Assembly: GCF_003144245.1 (NCBI RefSeq)
Contig: NW_020289975.1
Coordinates: 2,127,496 to 2,191,495, forward strand
Length of the DNA: 64,000 bases
Direction of reading: 5' to 3'
From: Jaminaea rosea
Lineage: Eukaryota; Basidiomycota; Exobasidiomycetes; Microstromatales
A program made the translations under genes and the position numbers. This document shows, piece after piece, positions 20,509 through 30,861 of the stretch; positions within the stretch are counted from its first letter, which is position 1, and each line of letters begins with the position of its first letter. The notes under the pieces were generated by a model. It was not told the DNA's origin, ran no database searches, and was given only the letters and a program-made list of their open reading frames with translations.

Positions 20509-22341
20509 TCAAGCCGTCGCGATGTCCTTTTGCCCCTCCAACGCGCCCACGCTCGACGGCAGGGCCTCAAAGTGGACAAAGACGAGGTCGTAGCTGTCGA
20601 ACTCGTACGCAATGCGATCCTTGCGCGCGTAGCCGGGCAACTTGAGGGTCGTCAAGTCGTAGACGTCACGCGCCTCATCACTTGCTGCTTCATCGTCGCT
20701 GCTGTCATCGTCGTTTGCCTGTCGCGAGCTGAAAAGAGTGATGCTCATCTTCCCGGCCTCGAAGATCTTGGCCACTTGCCCGATCAGCGCAGTCGTATTC
20801 ATTGCCATGCCAGGCTCATCAGCCTCGCCCTTGCCGTTGCTAGGGAGGCGCACATTCGTCTCAAAGCTTGCGTAGCTTGAGTCCTCCTCTGGCGTGACAT
20901 GGATGGTCCAGTACCCCGCGGAGCAACCTGCTGAAGCAGGAATGACCGCGTTTGCCGAATAGCCACAGGGCTCAAAGGCAAAGGCGTCGATGATCGTGTT
21001 GGGGAACATGTCGATCAAGCCCAGCTTGGATGAGAGATCCAGCCCAAGAAGGTGGCCGCGGTCCGAGGAGGCTCCTGCGCCGGTTGAGGCAGAAGGCACA
21101 GCCATCTCCGGCGGGAAGTTGAAGCGCGAGCAGGACCGCGAGGACAAGTGCGTCATCAGGATCTCAAGCGTCTGGTCGTTGGCCGCGTCGATGGATCCAG
21201 GCGAGGGGAGGTGGAGCGGTCGTTGTACTGCCAGCTGAGCGGGGGGTGAGTCCGCCGCCTCCTCCTCCTTGTCCCCTGGGCAGCACATGTAAAGCAGCCA
21301 ATGGTCTCCATTCATCTTTCCCACCGTGTATGCTGACCCATCAGCAAAGAAAGCGTCAAGAAGCTGCACTTCCAGCATCCAGTCCCTGTGCGGGCCCTTC
21401 TGGCGCTCAGGGAACATGAAGCTCTTGCGGCTGTAGAAGCATTGCCTGACTAGGGCGCCAAGAGACTTGCGGCTGTCCTCGGAGGGAGACGATTGAGCTT
21501 CGTAAGGCTCGGCAGGGGTCGGCGTGACGGTGGGGAAGGAGGTGGAGCCAGACAGGGCGCTCCGCGCGAGCTCGAGGATGCGCTGCAAACCAAGGAGGAG
21601 GGTCGTGGTGCCGCACGTCTTAAGGATGATCTTGTGCGGGAAGACGAACATGGAGGACTCGCTACGAGGAGGAACGAGGCGGGAGTCAGCGCGCATGTCA
21701 CCAGCTCGCGTTGCATCGAGCACTCACCTGAGCAGGTAGGCATCGAAGTCGTCTCCCTCAATGACGCTGAGGACCTTGCAATGGACGAGGTCGAGCATCT
21801 CTTCCCACAGCGGTCGCGAGACCGCCCTCAGACCAAGACGACGTCGTGGCGTAGCCCCCGGCAAGGTGTTGCCTTCCTCATCCTGAACAATGCTGAAGTG
21901 CTCAGACAGGCTCCCCTCGGGAAGCAGCTCGGGGCAGTCTGCGAACCAGAGCTCCATGAGCTTCTCTGGACCCTCAAATGGACCTTGAGGATCGACATCT
22001 GGAGCAGATACGACGGGCACGATTGCATTTGTCTTTGCTTGATCTTTTGCTCCGACGATCGTAGCGGCAGCGATGGCATTGAAATCCTGCTTGCGATCGA
22101 GTGCCCTGGCTTCCTCCTCGGCAAGCACTTCAGCCTTCTCCTGGCGTTGGGCCTCTAGATCCGCCGAGTCCAGGCCCTTGGTTGGGGCAGCAAAGCGCTG
22201 GACGTTTTGCGGGTGAGGCACGCCATTGTGGTTGTGATTGTGCAGCGAGGAGCGGGTGGGCGGCGATTGGCTGAGCTGCGGAACGATGCCGTCGTTGCGG
22301 AAGGGGGTAAGAGTGGGAGATCTCGCGACAGAGGCTGTCAT
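20509..22341 (-). CDS. SPE2: S-adenosylmethionine decarboxylase proenzyme
   Basis: Two exons, 22341-21728 and 21661-20509, give 588 aa; the 66 nt intron splits the first serine codon of the self-cleavage site. The spliced site reads YLLSESSMFVFPHK: cleavage at Glu-Ser yields the pyruvoyl cofactor. Other active-site blocks are GPFEGPEKLMELWF, ILKTCGTTTLL (catalytic Cys), PHRDWMLEVQLLD, PCGYSANAV and GYWTIHVTPEEDSSYASFETN. The reaction makes decarboxylated AdoMet for spermidine synthesis in the cytosol. The protein is about 190 residues longer than yeast Spe2, mainly from a roughly 120-residue N-terminal extension rich in Asn/His/Pro then Glu/Ala, plus insertions in the C-terminal half. Short upstream frames precede the start. 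Confidence 0.95.
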
Positions 22342-23102
22342 GAAGCTTGCTCTCAGAGGTGGTAATGGGGGGTTGAAAGTGGCTAGGGAGGAAGAGGAAG
22401 GAGATCAGGAGGAGGGGGAGCGCCTTCGGTCGGAAGGGATCGAAGGGATGCTGGTGTTGGGCGTTGGAGCAGTCGAGGGTTGGAGCTGGAGAAGAAGTTG
22501 TTGGTTGCCTTTACGTAGAAGGCGTTTGCGGGCGGATCGTCTGTATAGGCTCTATTGTCAGGATCTGCGGGTGGCGAGGTAGCGGAAGAAATGCTTCAGC
22601 ATTTTGCTGTGAGGGCGTGACGATGTTCATTTGCAGGCTGGCTCACCTTCTGTGGACATGGAAGGCCTGGAGGTGGTGAAGGGCGAACAGCTTGCCTGCT
22701 TGACTAGGCGGCGGGCGGCGGAGGTGTAGTGGGCGCAAAGGTACGCTCAAGTGATCGTGTGAAAAAGTGCGAGGACGAAATCGACGAGTCCTTGCTTCTC
22801 GTCGTAGTGAGTTTTGGGGATGTTGTTATCAGCAGAGGAGGAACGAGGCGAAGAAGGTCAGAGGGGTCCGATCTTCCTTTCCCCGCTTGGCAGGGCGGGC
22901 GGCGGAGCTCGAGAATTCGCGCTCTCGACCAGGTACCAGATTTCAATTTGGGTCCTGGCGAAAGGCGGCGGGCGGGCGGCCCAACGGGCTAGGCACCGCC
23001 AGGCTCCAGGCCGACGAAATCTTTCTCCTTTCCGTGCTACCAGGTTCCAACTTTCGCAGCAGCCAGCGTCACCTTCAGCCAACTGCAGCGACAGTTGACG
23101 CC
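22342..23102. other. Divergent intergenic region between SPE2 and RIO2
   Basis: 761 bp between start codons, long for this window. On the SPE2 side it carries three short upstream ATG frames (see 22511-22659). The RIO2-proximal 250 bp is GC-rich, with repeated GGGCGG/GGCGGG runs near 22900-22985. No other gene is evident. Confidence 0.5.
22511..22659 (-). promoter_or_regulatory. Candidate upstream ORFs in the SPE2 leader
   Basis: Reading toward SPE2, three ATG frames occur: a 10-codon frame 22659-22627 (MSTEGEPACK), a 39-codon frame 22630-22511 whose ATG overlaps the first frame's TGA, and a 14-codon frame 22602-22558 (MLKHFFRYLATRRS). All end before the SPE2 ATG at 22341. Mammalian AdoMet decarboxylase is repressed by a short polyamine-sensing uORF, so control here is plausible. 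Whether the transcript starts upstream of 22659 is unknown. Confidence 0.35.
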
Positions 23103-24981
23103 ATGAAGCTCGATGCGACAGATTTGCGCTACATCACGCCAGACGAGTTCCGGATCCTCAAGGGCATTGAGCAAGGGTCTCGAGCACACCACGTCGTACC
23201 CTCGACATCGATTCCTCATCTGTCTGGCCTCCACCACTCTGGACTCAATCGCCTTCTCTCATCGCTGGCTAAGCGAAATCTCATCGCCAGAGAACAAAAT
23301 GTCAAATATGACGGCTATCGTCTCACTTATGGAGGCTACGACTTCCTTGCTGTGCGAGCAATGAAGGAGAAGAATCACGTTCAGGCCGTAGGCCATCGCA
23401 TTGGCGTAGGCAAGGAGTCAGGTGAGCAGGCGAGGTTCATCGACCCCACGCTCAGCATTCGACAGCTCACTCCTCACATCCTGCTATCCGTCAGACATCT
23501 GCTTGGTCTCATCTCCCGAGCCTGAGCCGGAGAACCGCATTCTCAAGATCCACCGTCTCGGCCGCATATCCTTCCGAGCAGTCAAGTCGAAACGCGACTA
23601 CACTCGCAGGGAAGCCCAGCGTCAGAACTTCTCCTGGATGTATCTCTCTCGCCTCGCTGCAGCCAAGGAGTATCAGTTCATGCAGGCCCTTCACGAGGCT
23701 GGCTTCCCCGTTCCAGTCCCCATCGCTCAGAGTCGCCACACGGTGCTCATGAGCTTGATCGATGCGTACCCGCTGAGGCAGATTGCAATGCTGCCCAAGG
23801 ACCAAATTCCTTTGCTTTATGCGGCGCTCATGGCGCTCATCGTTAGGCTGGCAAAGGCCGGCTTGATCCATGGAGATTTCAATGAATTCAACCTGCTCAT
23901 TCGGGAGCTGAGAGAGGAGTCGGATGAAGAAGATGGGCACGGTGGCGGGAGGGACTACACTCCGAAGGCTACTTCGTCAGCGCCTAGAGCAACAGGTGCG
24001 GCTGCAGACGAAGTGAGGCGGCCGGACGTAGATGCGGGAGAGAGGATAGAGCAGGGAAAGGGCTTCGAGAGGGTGATTGCGACTGGGGCTCAAAATCCGC
24101 ACGATGACGAGGACGACAATTCCTCATCCGACGAAGAGGGGCAAGACTTCGAGCAAGGCGAAGAAGATCCTACCTCGCGCGTCCATCTCTCGGACGGCGT
24201 CAGCGTCGAACCGATTCTCATCGACTTTCCACAAATGGTCTCCGTCCTTCACCCAAACGCCGAATACTACTTCGACCGAGACGTAGCTTGCGTCCGTCGC
24301 TTCTTCCGCAAACGGTTCCGCTTCGTCAGCGAGGAGTACCCGACGTTCCGAGAGGTCGTAACGAATGACAAGGAGTGGGAGGAGCATAGGAGGGTGAGGG
24401 AAAAGCGAAGGGCGGCAATCGCTGACGGTGTGGCCGGGGAACACGAGGACGAGGAAATGCAGGAGTATCTCGACCTCGACGTTCTGACGAAGGCGAGTGG
24501 GTATGTCAAGACGGATAAGCAGCGTGGGCAGTTTGAGGATCTCGATCAGTACATGTCGAGGATGAGGATGGATGACAAGGAGACGGACAAGTTCACCAGC
24601 GACAGCAGCAGCGAGAGCGACGACGATGACGGAGAGGACGGCGATGATGTAGATGAAGTCGCAGCGGAGCGAACAGAGCGGGTCATCGAAGGAGAGGACG
24701 TCGAAGACGCATCAGATCAGGAAGACATCCGGGATTCGGCGCAGCACGAGGCCAAGGTCGAACACGCTGCTCGCTCGCGTAAAGCCAAGGCGGGCGGCGT
24801 GGAGGACGAGGACATCGCATCTCAAATCCAGCAGGAGCGTCGCCGGGCTCAGCGACTCGAAGCAAAGCATCACGGCAAGAAGGCGGTGGCCGGCAAGGTG
24901 GGCAAGAATCTGAGAAGGGAAGGAGGGGGAAGTAAGAAGAAGAGCGATAAAGTGCTAGTGAGGGATGCGAGTACGTTCTAA
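23103..24981 (+). CDS. RIO2: Atypical serine kinase RIO2, 40S ribosome maturation
   Basis: Two exons, 23103-23421 and 23495-24981, give 601 aa; the intron falls inside the nucleotide-binding loop (GVGKES/DICLVSS). The N-terminal winged helix is clear (MKLDATDLRYITPDEFRIL, then HHSGLNRLLSSLAKRNLI). The kinase core has ILKIHRLGRISFRAVK (ATP lysine), RLAAAKEYQFMQALHEAGFP, the catalytic loop LIHGDFNEFNLLI near residue 230 and the metal-binding ILIDFPQMVSVLHPNA near 348. Roughly 100 acidic and Gly-rich residues separate those last two motifs; in other Rio2 proteins they lie only about 15 residues apart. The C-terminus is very acidic, then basic. Known role: Rio2 rides pre-40S particles and is needed for late cytoplasmic 20S rRNA processing. 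Confidence 0.94.
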
Positions 24982-25148
24982 CGTTGACGATGCAGGTACC
25001 TCGCGCATGTGTAATACTATCACTAGACAGCATTTGCGACGCCACTCAGCATGATCATCAGGCCTGTGATCAAGATCGTAGAAGGCTGGATGAATTTGAG
25101 CAATACAGATTGGATCGTGAATCGATGAGATGCCTCTTGAAAGGGTCA

Positions 25149-26777
25149 CTATGCCTCAGGCTCCTGCTTTGACTTCTTGGAAGCAAGCGTAGGCGCCTCA
25201 CCTCCAGCGCGCGTACCCAAGTTGTCCTCATCGACGTTGCGTTTTCTCTTCTCACCGTGGTTGTGGTGGAATCCACCCCCTCGCCCGCCTCCACGACCAC
25301 CTCTGCCGCCACGGCCACCACCGCGGCCTCCTCCACGACCGCCACGGCCACCACGGCCTCCGAATCCTCCTCGCCCACCCTGCCCTCCCTCGTCACCGCG
25401 CTCCCTCACGTCGATGAGGAACTTGGCGCGGAAGTTCGCCCTGTCGACGTAGAACTGCTTGGCCTTCTCCTCATCGACGCGCTCCCACGCAACCTTCTGT
25501 CCCCCAACCTCAATGTCCTTTTTGACAATCTCGTCGAGCTGCTCATCGGTCAAGGTCTCCTTGAACCCGGCAGCGCCGTGGTCCGATCCAACGGGGAAAT
25601 CGACGAAGGAAGTAGGCGCAGTCTCGAGTAGCTTCTCCTTGAGCTCCTTCCAGTGACCATTGCCACCGGCGCCGGTGAAAGCGATGACACTGCGCACGGG
25701 GAAGACGACCGTGTCCGGGTCGACGGTCTCGTCGGGGCGGGTGACGAGCTGTGCCTCGTTGAAGGAAAATTCCAGCGGGTCGCTGCGCTTGGGTTTCTCC
25801 TTCTTCATGGGAGGGCTGTCCTGACGACGCCCGCCAGCACCGCCAGTGCGGCCTGCCGAGCTGCTTCCTTCCCCACGGGCCTCGCGCTCCATCTCGATGA
25901 AGGCATTGAACTTGCCCGGTCGGTTGATGGGGTTCGTGTTCTTGAAACCGGGCTTGCCAGTCTTACGATCAGGGCCGTTGGGGTCAATTCCCTTTTCCTT
26001 CATCTTCATCTGGCAGTAGTCGTCCTTGCTCATGATCTGCAAAGGCTCGTCTCCCTCTCTGAAACGGATCTCCTCTCCCTCCTTTGCACGCGCGAGCAGC
26101 TTGGTGACGTCGTCCATCGAGGCAAACTCAACGAAGACGCTGCCCTTGAACTTGCGCGGCTGTACCTTCTCATCCATGCGCTTGCGAACTACATTGACGG
26201 GGCCGAAGGTGGCAAAGAAGACCTCCATCTGTTTCTGCAGCTCCTCGGTGTCCTCAGGCAAGCCCTTGGCGTAGATGCTGCGCTCGTAGTTGTCTGTAGG
26301 TCGCGAGATCGGCGTCTTGCGGCGGATCTTGGAGGCCTCGACGTCGATCTCGAGAAGCTTCGACTTTTCTTGGAGAAGCTTGAGAATGCCAGCCTCGGTG
26401 AGTTGCTCCTTGAGGGCGCGCATGCGCTTAAAGGAGGCAATGGTAGGGAAGGGTACCCAGCCATCGTCCTTGCGGGTGAGGGTCCAGAGGAACTTATCAT
26501 AGGGAAGGTTGACGTCGCTGAAGTAGAACTCGACTGCAAGGTGGACAAGTTATGTAGAGTCAGCATTTGGACTGAGATGTCATGTGGCTGAACGACAAGG
26601 CCGCTACTCACCCTGCCTGAGGGCCTCCTTCTCGGCCTCTTCCTGAGTCAGAGGAGCAGCGGGCGCAGCAGCGGGGGCCGCCGGGGCAGCCGGGACTGCT
26701 TCAGCTACCTCGGGCTCGGCCTTTGACTCGACATTGGGGACGATGTTGTCCACTGGAGGAGGTGCGGCGTCGGACAT
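25149..26777 (-). CDS. LHP1: Lupus La homologue, RNA 3'-end chaperone
   Basis: Two exons, 26777-26612 and 26533-25149, give 516 aa. After an Ala/Pro/Glu-rich N-terminus the intron leads directly into the La motif: VEFYFSDVNLPYDKFLWTLT (residue 56 on), VPFPTIASFKRM. RRM1 starts at RSIYAKGLPEDTEEL (about 140) with GSVFVEFASMDDV as RNP1. A second, C-terminal RRM-like domain (VIAFTGAGGNGHWKELKEKL to KQFYVDRANFRAKFL, about 335-435) fits the xRRM of La. The tail is an RGG/GRGG box followed by HHNHGEKRKRNVDED, likely a nuclear signal. Known role: binds UUU-OH ends of Pol III transcripts and protects pre-tRNA. It is longer than yeast Lhp1 (275 aa), which lacks the second RRM. Confidence 0.93.
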
Positions 26778-27123
26778 GATGATCGTTGTTGAGGAAAGGA
26801 AGCAAGTAGGCGGGCTCCAGGTAGCTTCCGATTGTATGCACGAGGGAGCAAATCTTTCTCTCTCCCGCCAATTCGAGTCGCACGCCAGACCAAAAGCCAC
26901 GTGACGGTGTGGCTGAGACACGGAAAGACGAGGGGAGGAAGGAGGAATCGTCGACGGAAATCAAATGGCGAGGCGCTCAGCTCAATCCACGACCACTCAC
27001 ACCTGCAAAGCAGTAGCATATACCCCACAACCACACTCATGGCGAAGTCTCGATGGCACAGGCTGAACATCTTCTCTTCGGCTGTTGTCCCTCGATGCTC
27101 CTGAGTCCTACAGTTGTATAATC
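26778..27123. promoter_or_regulatory. Divergent promoter with a GCCACGTGACGG element
   Basis: 346 bp between the La gene and the mitochondrial repeat-protein gene. A CACGTG E-box lies at 26898-26903 in the context GCCACGTGACGG. The same 12-mer occurs upstream of 50891. bHLH factors such as Cbf1 are known to bind (T)CACGTG in fungi; which one acts here is unknown. Confidence 0.5.
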
Positions 27124-30100
27124 ATGGCGACGAGACGGCTCCTTCCAGCTGTAATAGCTGCAGCGTCATCGGCCTCGGCTTCCTCATCCTCCATCGTCGC
27201 CACAGGAAGCCGGACGGCGCACATCAAGCCTCGCAGATACACAACTATAGCATACCCAGCACAGTTCATCCCATCGTCAGGCGAATCCCAGGCCACACCG
27301 GAGCATACTGGGCAAGCCGAGAACCCTCCATCGACTGAGGACGATGCGCAGATCGGCCCTTCTCATCCTTCGCGACCACTTGAAGGCTTCTTCCATTCCT
27401 CTCGCGCCCTTGAAGTCGCTCCTTCAGATCAAGAAGATCATTCATACGACTCCGCGGCAGCGCCGCTGTTCTACGATGCTCGCTACCTTCCTCCTCAGTA
27501 CGTACCACACATCACCGGCGACATCCATCCAGATCTAGCAGCCACCATCGAGACGCCGGACTGTGAAGCAGCCTGGCGCATCTACGAATCCCAAGATTAT
27601 CACGACACAGAATCGCTGCGGGATCTTTGGTGGCAGATCTCTGTTCCTGCCTCTCGCTCCTATGCGGACGTGCAGACAGCGGTGAACAGGCTCGTGGCCA
27701 TCTCCCGGCGAACAAGTCCTGACCGCTTGCAGTGGCATCGTCTCATGTACCTGGCTACAGCGCAACTCGAGATGTCCAGGAAAATGCGGCCCAGTCACCT
27801 TGTTTCACCATCGCTGTCAACGCCTTGCCATGTCGATGCAGGGTCACTCAACGCGCTGGCGAACCTGCTCGACTCATTCCGAGCATCGGGCGAGGCCATC
27901 GACGCCCCGTTGCTCCATCGCATCTTCTATCAGCTTTGCGTCCACAAAAGACCACGTGAAGCGCTCGATCTCTGGCAAGCACAGCTGCGCGCGTGGGAGA
28001 AGGGGAAGTTTACTCTCGCTAGTCTGCGCGGTTGGGCCTCAAGACCAGCTAGGCTGACTACACGTACCGCTGAGGCTCTGCTAGATGCTCTCGCGCTGGC
28101 CCCCCATCTGAGGGATATGGACGCAGCACAGCGACTAACGCCCAGCGAGACCGTTGCGCTCGCACTGAGCTCGATGGAACTCATCCTTGACGACGAAGTC
28201 GCCGTACATAAGCGGCCGATTCGGGAGTGGATGAGTCATGCCTCCCTGGATACTCTCTGGGCTATGCTGCCGCAGCGTATCAGCAAGGCTGCTGCTCGAA
28301 GAGGAGAGCCATGGGCCGTGCCCATGGTACACCCACTAGACTCGAACGGCATAGATGCTGCGCGCTCCTCCTTGCGGGTCAGCAAAGACGTCCAGCATGT
28401 CCTCGTCGAGGCTGTCGCCTTTCAGCTGGCAAGACTTGGCGACCTCCGTGCAGCTCTGACCATCTACGAGGTCGAGGTCGGGAAGAGGGTAAATTCAAAC
28501 CGCGCAGATATTCGAGATGCTATCATCGTCGGAGCGACACGCAACGTCAACAAGCTTGCTGTCAAGTTCCAGAAGCTGGTATCGTCACAACAATCTACGC
28601 CGGAGCACCAACAAATCTTGGCCGACGCAGCGGACGGTCTCGATGCTGGCTTCTTCCTCTTCTTCGACCAGCCACCGGCGCAAGCGCAGCTAAGGTCACC
28701 AACGGAGGCAACAATCTTCAGCCTACTCGCTGCTAGCAGCTCAATGCTGCTGGCGGCCGCGAATGGACTACGAGCATCTGAAGCACAGCAGCAGTCGCTT
28801 CACTGGCTCGCTCACATACGCCGCCTTACAAGCACCCTTCTCGCAGAGGACCCTCGTCTGGGCCAGGTGAGCATCACGCTACACACCCAGCTCATCCGTA
28901 TTCACGCGCAGATGAGCGACCTCGAGTACGTCAAGGACCTCTGGGTCAAGTTTCGGCAAAGGACAGCGAGCCCGGATCTCCCACACGCAGTGGGGACATT
29001 GCCCTTGAAGATGCAGACATTTGCTTGGCTTTTCGACGCCATGATCAAAACACAGAAGATCGACGACACCATTTTTGCTGTGAGGCTCTACTTTGACTGG
29101 CTCTCCACGCGGGCACCGCCCAGCGGCAAGGGGGACAAGAGGAGCAAGGCCGGCGGTGGAGATCTACCTCCGGATATATTGCCGCGCTTTGTGCGCACCC
29201 TGGCGAAGCTGAACATGGCTCATGTGGTACGGCGGGTTTTGCAAGATATGCGACAACAGGAGGTGCCACTCACGCCTCAGCTGGCCATCGCGCTACTCGA
29301 AGCCTTCGGTCGGCCGGAGCTTGCCCCGTTTCAGCAGACCGTGCGCACGTTGGATGAGTTTGTTCAGCTTCAGGCGCCCCATCGTGAGAGCGAGGCGGAT
29401 GGTGCCACTGTATCTGTTCCGCATAAGGGCAACACAGCGCATTTGTCTCTCAATGCCTACTCCCTCTCCCTCGACCAGGGCTCGTCTCGTAGCGTCGCCG
29501 CTTCGCAATGGCACGAGCGCGTCAAGCCGAACCTCTCACGCATCTTCGCCCTCTTCATCGAGGAGCTCAGCGTACGACTCGCTGACCACAACCGCAAATC
29601 CTCGAGGTACGACATCACCGAAATCACAATCCGCGAAGCCTTCAACTCTGCTTTGCGTACTCTCCTCAATTGGCCAATTTCTCGCCTGCAAAAGGTTGAC
29701 ACGCGGGGAGCGCTCGCAGCGGCAAAGACGCTCCTGTCGACCTGGGCGCCTCGTGGTGCCTCCACACACAGTAGAGGGGTGCAGGTGCTCCTGTCTACGA
29801 TGCGCGACGAGCTCATCGTCGAGGGCGACGCCGACACGTGGAGTTTGGAATTGCTTGCGTGTGTGAAGGAGGACGCTGTGGCTGAGGGGGGCAAGGAGAC
29901 GATAGAACATGTCAGAGCTGGTCCGCTGGATCAAGCTCTGGCTCTCTGGGAGAAAAGCTTGACAGCCACGTACGAGTTTCAGAGGAAAGCTCCTCTACAG
30001 CAACGAGCGATTCTACGATCGCATAGCAAGGACGCCCTCATAAGAGCCCTGAACTCTGAAGGCGAAGGAGCAACGGACACTATCCCTTACGAAGGGGTCC

Positions 30101-30861
30101 TTCACGCCTCGTCATCGCCCTCGCCAGATGCAGCATCACTGCCCGACGCTGCTACCACCACGTCAAAGCCATGCCGTCAGCCCATACTTCCCCGTCCTAT
30201 TCGGATGCGCTCCCGCCCAACGGCCTACTTCATGATTCGCCTGGCCCTCGCCCGCCGATACGAGGACGCTCAGCGCGTTTACACGACGTGGATGGAGAGC
30301 CTGACGCGAGAGGAGCGCTTCTGGTCCGAGCTGGCTGCTAGGCTTGACCAGCAGGACAGGACAGAGGGTGGCGCCGTCGCCAATATTGGCGAGAATGAGA
30401 CAAAGAGACCGACGAAGCTCAGGGTGAGCGTCGCCACTCGAGCGAAGTTGTCAAGGATGCAAGAAGCACGTCGCGACACGGCACGAGCCAGAAGTGGCAG
30501 CGAGGTGGCCTTGGCATCGCCTGCCTTCGCCACAGACGAGCAACGCAAAGCATTGACGTGCCGGACGGTCCACGTAGCGCGCCTGGTTACCCTCATGCTC
30601 GAGTCCGGCTTGGCAGGTCACTATGCAGACGAGGGAGGGACGCCTCCCTGGCCCGGACATGAGGCCAAGCAGCGAGCGGCACAATGGAGCGAGGCGCGGC
30701 GACTCTTCGAAGAGGTTTGGGACCTTTGGGGGGTTCAGGAGAGGAGTAAGGGACGCAATAGACCGGCGGGAGAGGTGGTCGAGGACGTAGAGACGGAGAG
30801 GGAGGCGGATTGGAGAGAGTTGGTACACCATATCGCCAAGATCGAGCGCAAGTTGCGGTGA
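27124..30861 (+). CDS. Large mitochondrial helical-repeat (PPR-like) protein
   Basis: Intronless, 1245 aa. The start at 27124 (MATRRLLPAVIAAASSASAS) has a presequence character, rich in Arg/Ala/Ser with no acids, and is preferred to an in-frame ATG 13 codons upstream. The body is strongly alpha-helical with paired-helix repeats resembling pentatricopeptide units, for example LARLGDLRAALTIYEVEVGK, VVRRVLQDMRQQEVPLTPQ, IHAQMSDLEYVKDLWVKFRQ and IRLALARRYEDAQRVYTTWM. Such fungal proteins usually bind mitochondrial transcripts and control their stability or translation. I cannot name an orthologue. The repeats are degenerate, so PPR versus TPR is uncertain. The long open frame and even composition leave no doubt that it is a gene. 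Confidence 0.72.
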   Translation: MATRRLLPAVIAAASSASASSSSIVATGSRTAHIKPRRYTTIAYPAQFIPSSGESQATPEHTGQAENPPSTEDDAQIGPSHPSRPLEGFFHSSRALEVAPSDQEDHSYDSAAAPLFYDARYLPPQYVPHITGDIHPDLAATIETPDCEAAWRIYESQDYHDTESLRDLWWQISVPASRSYADVQTAVNRLVAISRRTSPDRLQWHRLMYLATAQLEMSRKMRPSHLVSPSLSTPCHVDAGSLNALANLLDSFRASGEAIDAPLLHRIFYQLCVHKRPREALDLWQAQLRAWEKGKFTLASLRGWASRPARLTTRTAEALLDALALAPHLRDMDAAQRLTPSETVALALSSMELILDDEVAVHKRPIREWMSHASLDTLWAMLPQRISKAAARRGEPWAVPMVHPLDSNGIDAARSSLRVSKDVQHVLVEAVAFQLARLGDLRAALTIYEVEVGKRVNSNRADIRDAIIVGATRNVNKLAVKFQKLVSSQQSTPEHQQILADAADGLDAGFFLFFDQPPAQAQLRSPTEATIFSLLAASSSMLLAAANGLRASEAQQQSLHWLAHIRRLTSTLLAEDPRLGQVSITLHTQLIRIHAQMSDLEYVKDLWVKFRQRTASPDLPHAVGTLPLKMQTFAWLFDAMIKTQKIDDTIFAVRLYFDWLSTRAPPSGKGDKRSKAGGGDLPPDILPRFVRTLAKLNMAHVVRRVLQDMRQQEVPLTPQLAIALLEAFGRPELAPFQQTVRTLDEFVQLQAPHRESEADGATVSVPHKGNTAHLSLNAYSLSLDQGSSRSVAASQWHERVKPNLSRIFALFIEELSVRLADHNRKSSRYDITEITIREAFNSALRTLLNWPISRLQKVDTRGALAAAKTLLSTWAPRGASTHSRGVQVLLSTMRDELIVEGDADTWSLELLACVKEDAVAEGGKETIEHVRAGPLDQALALWEKSLTATYEFQRKAPLQQRAILRSHSKDALIRALNSEGEGATDTIPYEGVLHASSSPSPDAASLPDAATTTSKPCRQPILPRPIRMRSRPTAYFMIRLALARRYEDAQRVYTTWMESLTREERFWSELAARLDQQDRTEGGAVANIGENETKRPTKLRVSVATRAKLSRMQEARRDTARARSGSEVALASPAFATDEQRKALTCRTVHVARLVTLMLESGLAGHYADEGGTPPWPGHEAKQRAAQWSEARRLFEEVWDLWGVQERSKGRNRPAGEVVEDVETEREADWRELVHHIAKIERKLR

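Noticed and set aside
25653-26591. 312-codon plus-strand frame opposite the La gene
   Set aside because: Leu/Val-rich mirror of La-domain codons; the minus strand has La motif and RRM signatures.
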